Shown one piece after another: positions 6,110 through 7,949 of a stretch of DNA of 7,949 bases (positions are counted from its first letter, which is position 1; the number at the start of each line of letters is the position of its first letter). This DNA is from Lachnospira sp. UBA4285 (GTDB lineage: Bacteria > Bacillota > Clostridia > Lachnospirales > Lachnospiraceae). The notes under the pieces are model-generated. The model worked only from the letters and a program-made list of their open reading frames with translations, had not been told where the DNA came from and ran no database searches. The stretch spans positions 8,316 to 16,264 of the forward strand of contig DGVL01000012.1 of the NCBI GenBank assembly GCA_002394965.1, written 5' to 3'. Position numbers and translations under genes: made by a program.

Positions 6110-7042
6110 TTACTTCGCAGCCTGTGCCTGTGCGGCAACTTCCGCAGCAAAGTCCTCATTTTTCTTCTCAAGTCCCTCGCCGGTCTCAAAGCGAACGAAC
6201 TTCTTCACGGTGATGTTCGCGCCATTCGCCTTCGCAACCGAATCAACATACTGCTTCACAGTCTGCTTCCCGTCCTCGGCCTTTACATAGATCTGGTCGA
6301 GCAGGCAGATCTCCTTGAGCTCTTTGTTGAGACGACCCTTCACGATACCGGTGATGACCTTCTCCGGAGCATTCGGCTTCTCGTTCTTCGCGGCCGCTGT
6401 GAGAACTTCCGTCTCCTGCGCGATGTAAGCCGGATCGACCTCCTTATCATTTGTATATACCGGGCGGAGAGCCGCTGCCTGCATGGCGACGTTCTTGCCC
6501 ATCTCGCGGATCGCATCGTTGATGACATCCGTCTTGATATCAACCAGAACGCAGATCTTGCCGTCCATATGCGTGTATCCGGCGACAAAGCCTTCCGGCT
6601 CCTCAACCTGTGCAAAACGACGGATCTTGAGGTTCTCGCCGATTACGGCGATCTGTCCCTTCAGGGCCTCTTCAACAGTCTTGTCCGGCTCCGCCTCGGA
6701 CTTCTCAGCGAGGAATCCTTCGATATCAGAAGCCTTGGTGTTGAGCGCCTGCTCAGCGACGGTTCTGACATAATTCCGGAACTTCTCGTTTTTCGCGACG
6801 AAATCCGTCTCGGAGTTCACTTCCACGACTGCAGCCTTCTTGTCGTCGCCCGCGATCATGCAGATGCCTTCTGCTGCGATGCGGCCGGCCTTCTTGGCAG
6901 CCTTGGCCATACCGTTCTCGCGGAGGAACTCAACAGCCTTGTCCATATCGCCGTCAACGGCATTCAGGGCTTTCTTGCAGTCCATCATGCCGGCGCCGGT
7001 CATCTCGCGTAACTCTTTAACCATCGATGCGGTAATTTTCAT
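6110..7042 (-). CDS. tsf: Elongation factor Ts
   Basis: EF-Ts is the guanine-nucleotide exchange factor that recycles EF-Tu from its GDP form in the cytosol. The 310-residue protein has the N-terminal UBA-like domain (about 1-55: MVKELREMTGAGMMDCKKAL at 7-26, then AVEFLRENGMAKAAKKAGR at 36-54). The core domain follows, with the hallmark SETDFVAKNEKF (77-88), where the TDFV motif contacts EF-Tu. It ends in a short Ala/Glu-rich tail (about 294-310). It is slightly longer than the Bacillus protein (about 293). The ATG at 7042 has CAGGAG 8 nt upstream. The gene lies 45 bp after rpsB with no terminator between, so the two form the usual operon, which ends at the hairpin at 6054-6085. The classical next genes, pyrH and frr, do not follow. 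Confidence 0.97.
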   Translation of the reverse strand: MKITASMVKELREMTGAGMMDCKKALNAVDGDMDKAVEFLRENGMAKAAKKAGRIAAEGICMIAGDDKKAAVVEVNSETDFVAKNEKFRNYVRTVAEQALNTKASDIEGFLAEKSEAEPDKTVEEALKGQIAVIGENLKIRRFAQVEEPEGFVAGYTHMDGKICVLVDIKTDVINDAIREMGKNVAMQAAALRPVYTNDKEVDPAYIAQETEVLTAAAKNEKPNAPEKVITGIVKGRLNKELKEICLLDQIYVKAEDGKQTVKQYVDSVAKANGANITVKKFVRFETGEGLEKKNEDFAAEVAAQAQAAK

Positions 7043-7087
7043 TTTGTGTTCTCCTGGTCAAACATGCGGTAAATATATGGGGACGAA

Positions 7088-7855
7088 TCACTGTGCGTCA
7101 GCATCAGCCTGCTGCTCTTCATCGGACTGAGCCGCCTCTTCCGTTTCCTCTGCCGCCTTGGCAGCCTCATCTCCCTGTTTTGCCTCGATGACTGCGTCAG
7201 CCATCTTGGATACGATCAGCCGCACGGCGCGGATTGCGTCATCATTGCCCGGGATGACGAAGTCAAGCTCGTCCGGATCACAGTTCGTGTCGCAGATACC
7301 GATCAGCTCGATGCCCAGAGAATGAGCTTCGCTGACACAGATCTTCTCCTTCTTCGGATCAACAACGAAGATAACATCCGGGAGACGCTTCATGTCACGG
7401 ATGCCGTTGAGATTTCTGTGAAGCTTGTCAAGCTCCTTGCGCAGATTGATGACTTCTTTCTTCGGCAGGCGGTCAAATGTACCGTCCTCTTCCATCGTCT
7501 CGATTTCCTTCATCTTCTTGATACGGGACTGAATTGTGCGGAAGTTGGTGAGCATGCCGCCGAGCCAGCGGTTGTTCACATAGTACATGTTGCAGCGCTT
7601 GGCTTCGGATTCGATGGATTCCTGAGCCTGCTTCTTGGTGCCGACGAACAGAATGGACTTGCCTTCCATTGCGACATCACGGACAAACGCGTAGGCTTCA
7701 TCTACCTTCTTGACGGTCTTCTGAAGGTCAATGATATAGATGCCATTACGTTCGGTGAAGATGTACTGTGCCATCTTCGGGTTCCAGCGACGGGTCTGGT
7801 GTCCGAAGTGGACACCGGCTTCCAGCAAGGACTTGATAGACACAGTCGTAGCCAT
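7088..7855 (-). CDS. rpsB: 30S ribosomal protein S2
   Basis: S2 binds late to the 30S subunit, near the head-body junction, and helps recruit S1 where S1 is present. The 255-residue protein carries the family signatures VSIKSLLEAGVHFGHQTRRWNPKM (5-28, given here by its key residues G14, H16, H19, W24 and P26), IYIIDLQKT (39-47), NNRWLGGMLTN (94-104) and PDVIFVVDPKKE (159-170). The body ends near residue 227 and is followed by a tail of about 28 residues rich in Asp and Glu. The ATG at 7855 has GGAGGG (7867-7872) 11 nt upstream. It is the first gene of the rpsB-tsf operon. Its promoter is not visible and probably lies beyond the window end. Confidence 0.97.
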   Translation of the reverse strand: MATTVSIKSLLEAGVHFGHQTRRWNPKMAQYIFTERNGIYIIDLQKTVKKVDEAYAFVRDVAMEGKSILFVGTKKQAQESIESEAKRCNMYYVNNRWLGGMLTNFRTIQSRIKKMKEIETMEEDGTFDRLPKKEVINLRKELDKLHRNLNGIRDMKRLPDVIFVVDPKKEKICVSEAHSLGIELIGICDTNCDPDELDFVIPGNDDAIRAVRLIVSKMADAVIEAKQGDEAAKAAEETEEAAQSDEEQQADADAQ

Positions 7856-7949
7856 AGCTTTGCAAACCCTCCAGTTTTCGTTAATCCTCTGCCCCTGGTC
7901 TTCGCCGTACTGCCCGCAACCTCGTATCCGACGGGGCCACTAGCGGGGC
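7856..7949 (-). promoter_or_regulatory. rpsB 5' leader, possibly structured; window ends within it
   Basis: This GC-rich stretch precedes rpsB and holds its ribosome binding site (7867-7872). GCCCC (7891-7895) can pair with GGGGC at 7933-7937 or, alternatively, at 7945-7949, giving two competing folds in the leader. rpsB leaders are known to be autoregulated by S2 in some bacteria, but I do not recognise a named leader motif here. No -10 or -35 is apparent, so the promoter is probably upstream of the window. Confidence 0.35.

Noticed and set aside
6569..7012. Plus-strand open frame of 147 codons opposite tsf
   Set aside because: It lies entirely antisense to the conserved EF-Ts coding region, with no ribosome binding site or family resemblance.

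Overview
The window looks like chromosomal DNA from a fermentative, mid-GC Bacillota, most likely a gut-type Clostridia or Lachnospiraceae relative. This is inferred from a MecA-type ClpC adaptor, strong Gram-positive Shine-Dalgarno sequences, GTG and TTG starts, a tRNA gene without an encoded CCA, and an rpsB-tsf pair. There is no transposase, integrase, CRISPR array, phage gene or rRNA. The window is a junction between core translation genes on the right and metabolic or envelope-related hydrolases on the left and centre.

Left part (1-2317): The window opens on the 3' end of a plus-strand tRNA gene, followed at once by a very strong intrinsic terminator. A second hairpin, on the minus strand, ends a 681-codon minus-strand gene of the glutaminase A (GtaA)-like superfamily (128-2173). 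This protein has no signal peptide, so it should be cytosolic. A 144-bp divergent intergenic region (2174-2317) holds candidate promoters in both directions and two short perfect palindromes.

Centre (2318-5970): A plus-strand gene encodes a membrane-anchored alpha/beta hydrolase with a complete Ser-Asp-His triad and a TTG start supported by its ribosome binding site. It converges, only 16 bp apart, on a three-gene minus-strand operon. In order of transcription the operon is a MecA-like ClpC adaptor (5311-5970), a peptidase S66/MccF-like carboxypeptidase (4280-5314) and a patatin-like phospholipase of the YjjU type (3345-4283). Both junctions are 4-bp stop/start overlaps, so the three are probably translated as a coupled unit from an extended -10 promoter at about 6050.

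Right part (5971-7949): rpsB (ribosomal protein S2) and tsf (elongation factor Ts) form the usual minus-strand translation operon. It is closed by a clear terminator whose T-tract runs straight into the mecA promoter. Only 94 bp of the rpsB leader are visible; they are GC-rich and may be structured, but no promoter is seen there.

Functionally, the right end makes ribosome and elongation components. The central operon couples a proteolysis adaptor to two hydrolases that could act on cell-wall peptides or peptide conjugates and on lipids. The flanking genes add an exported esterase-like enzyme and a cytosolic GtaA-like enzyme. No proven new system is present. The most unusual arrangement is the tightly coupled mecA / S66 / patatin operon.
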